The notes under the pieces: model-generated
Told to the model about the DNA's origin: nothing
The model's database searches: none
What the model saw: the letters and a program-made list of their open reading frames with translations, nothing else
Translations under genes and position numbers: made by a program
Shown here: piece after piece, positions 5,351 through 5,438 of the stretch
Position numbering within the stretch: position 1 is the first letter of the stretch
How the letters are laid out: each line of letters begins with the position of its first letter
Source: an uncultured Chloroflexaceae bacterium
Lineage (GTDB): Bacteria > Chloroflexota > Chloroflexia > Chloroflexales > Chloroflexaceae
Length of the DNA stretch: 5,438 nt
Direction of reading: 5' to 3'
NCBI GenBank assembly: GCA_937141995.1
Contig: CAKZQX010000423.1
Coordinates: forward strand, 1 to 5,438

Positions 5351-5438
5351 CAGGACATACGCGGTCACTGACCCGGCGCGGAATTTCGCCTCCGGCAGGG
5401 CGGAAGATTCCTGGCTTTTGCCCAAAAAAGTTGCACGT
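5351..5438. mobile_element. Left end of a third member of the repeat family (continues past window)
   Basis: CAGGACATACGCGGTC at 5351-5366 matches the terminal repeats of the two elements above, and 5386-5407 is identical to the 22-bp internal block of the 269-bp element. The distance from tip to block is 35 bp here against 109 bp there, so the copies differ by an internal deletion or insertion of about 74 bp. The A-rich stretch at 5423-5435 lies where the perfect hairpin begins in the other copy. The heptamer left of the tip is TGACTGA (5344-5350). The right end is not in the window. Confidence 0.6.
5386..5407 (+). repeat. 22-bp block shared by two elements (copy 2)
   Basis: Identical to 2363-2384. 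Here the flanks allow a somewhat longer stem: TTTCGCC can pair with GGCGGAA, including one G-T pair. Confidence 0.8.

Noticed and set aside
5143..5358. 71-codon minus-strand open frame in the PAS remnant
   Set aside because: It reads the third frame across the pseudogene and gives no recognisable protein, while the other two frames join into a PAS domain.
2254..5438. The repeats as a CRISPR array or origin
   Set aside because: The repeats are few, inverted, kilobases apart and without regular spacers, and there are no cas or replication genes; paired tips with target duplications fit transposition better.

Overview
The window looks like chromosomal DNA from a filamentous anoxygenic phototroph-type Chloroflexota (Chloroflexus/Roseiflexus-like). 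This is an inference from the mid-to-high GC content, the style of the proteins, and small repeats starting CAGGANNTACGCGGT that resemble repeats I recall from that group. No rRNA or other taxonomic marker is present.

Layout. (1) Plus strand 3-2253: the 3' part of secD, then complete secF, encoding the integral membrane SecDF part of the Sec export machinery. (2) 2254-2522: a 269-bp MITE-like insertion. It has imperfect 18-bp terminal inverted repeats, is flanked by an exact 7-bp target duplication (TCAGTAA) that includes the secF stop codon, and contains a perfect 22-bp-arm hairpin. (3) 2545-2597: a second, unrelated long hairpin, probably the original secDF terminator or a leader structure, followed by (4) a complete SAM hydrolase (DUF62/SAM_HAT) gene, plus strand 2625-3437. 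(5) Convergent to it on the minus strand is a probable two-gene unit: acylphosphatase (4892-4617), then a UPF0104/LPG-synthase-TM-type membrane protein (4507-3461). A good sigma70-like promoter lies at 5043-5015. (6) Between that promoter and the acylphosphatase start is a 76-bp miniature element (4928-5003) of the same repeat family, which would fold in the 5' UTR. (7) Minus strand 5350-5084: a frameshifted remnant of a PAS-domain sensory protein, cut off at its upstream side by a third member of the repeat family (5351 to beyond the window end).

The housekeeping genes are ordinary. The unusual content is the non-autonomous mobile-element family. Three members lie within about 3.2 kb, each next to a gene boundary or inside a decaying gene, and together they give TIRs, target duplications, a shared internal block and strong secondary structure. 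No transposase, CRISPR array, tRNA or rRNA gene is visible.
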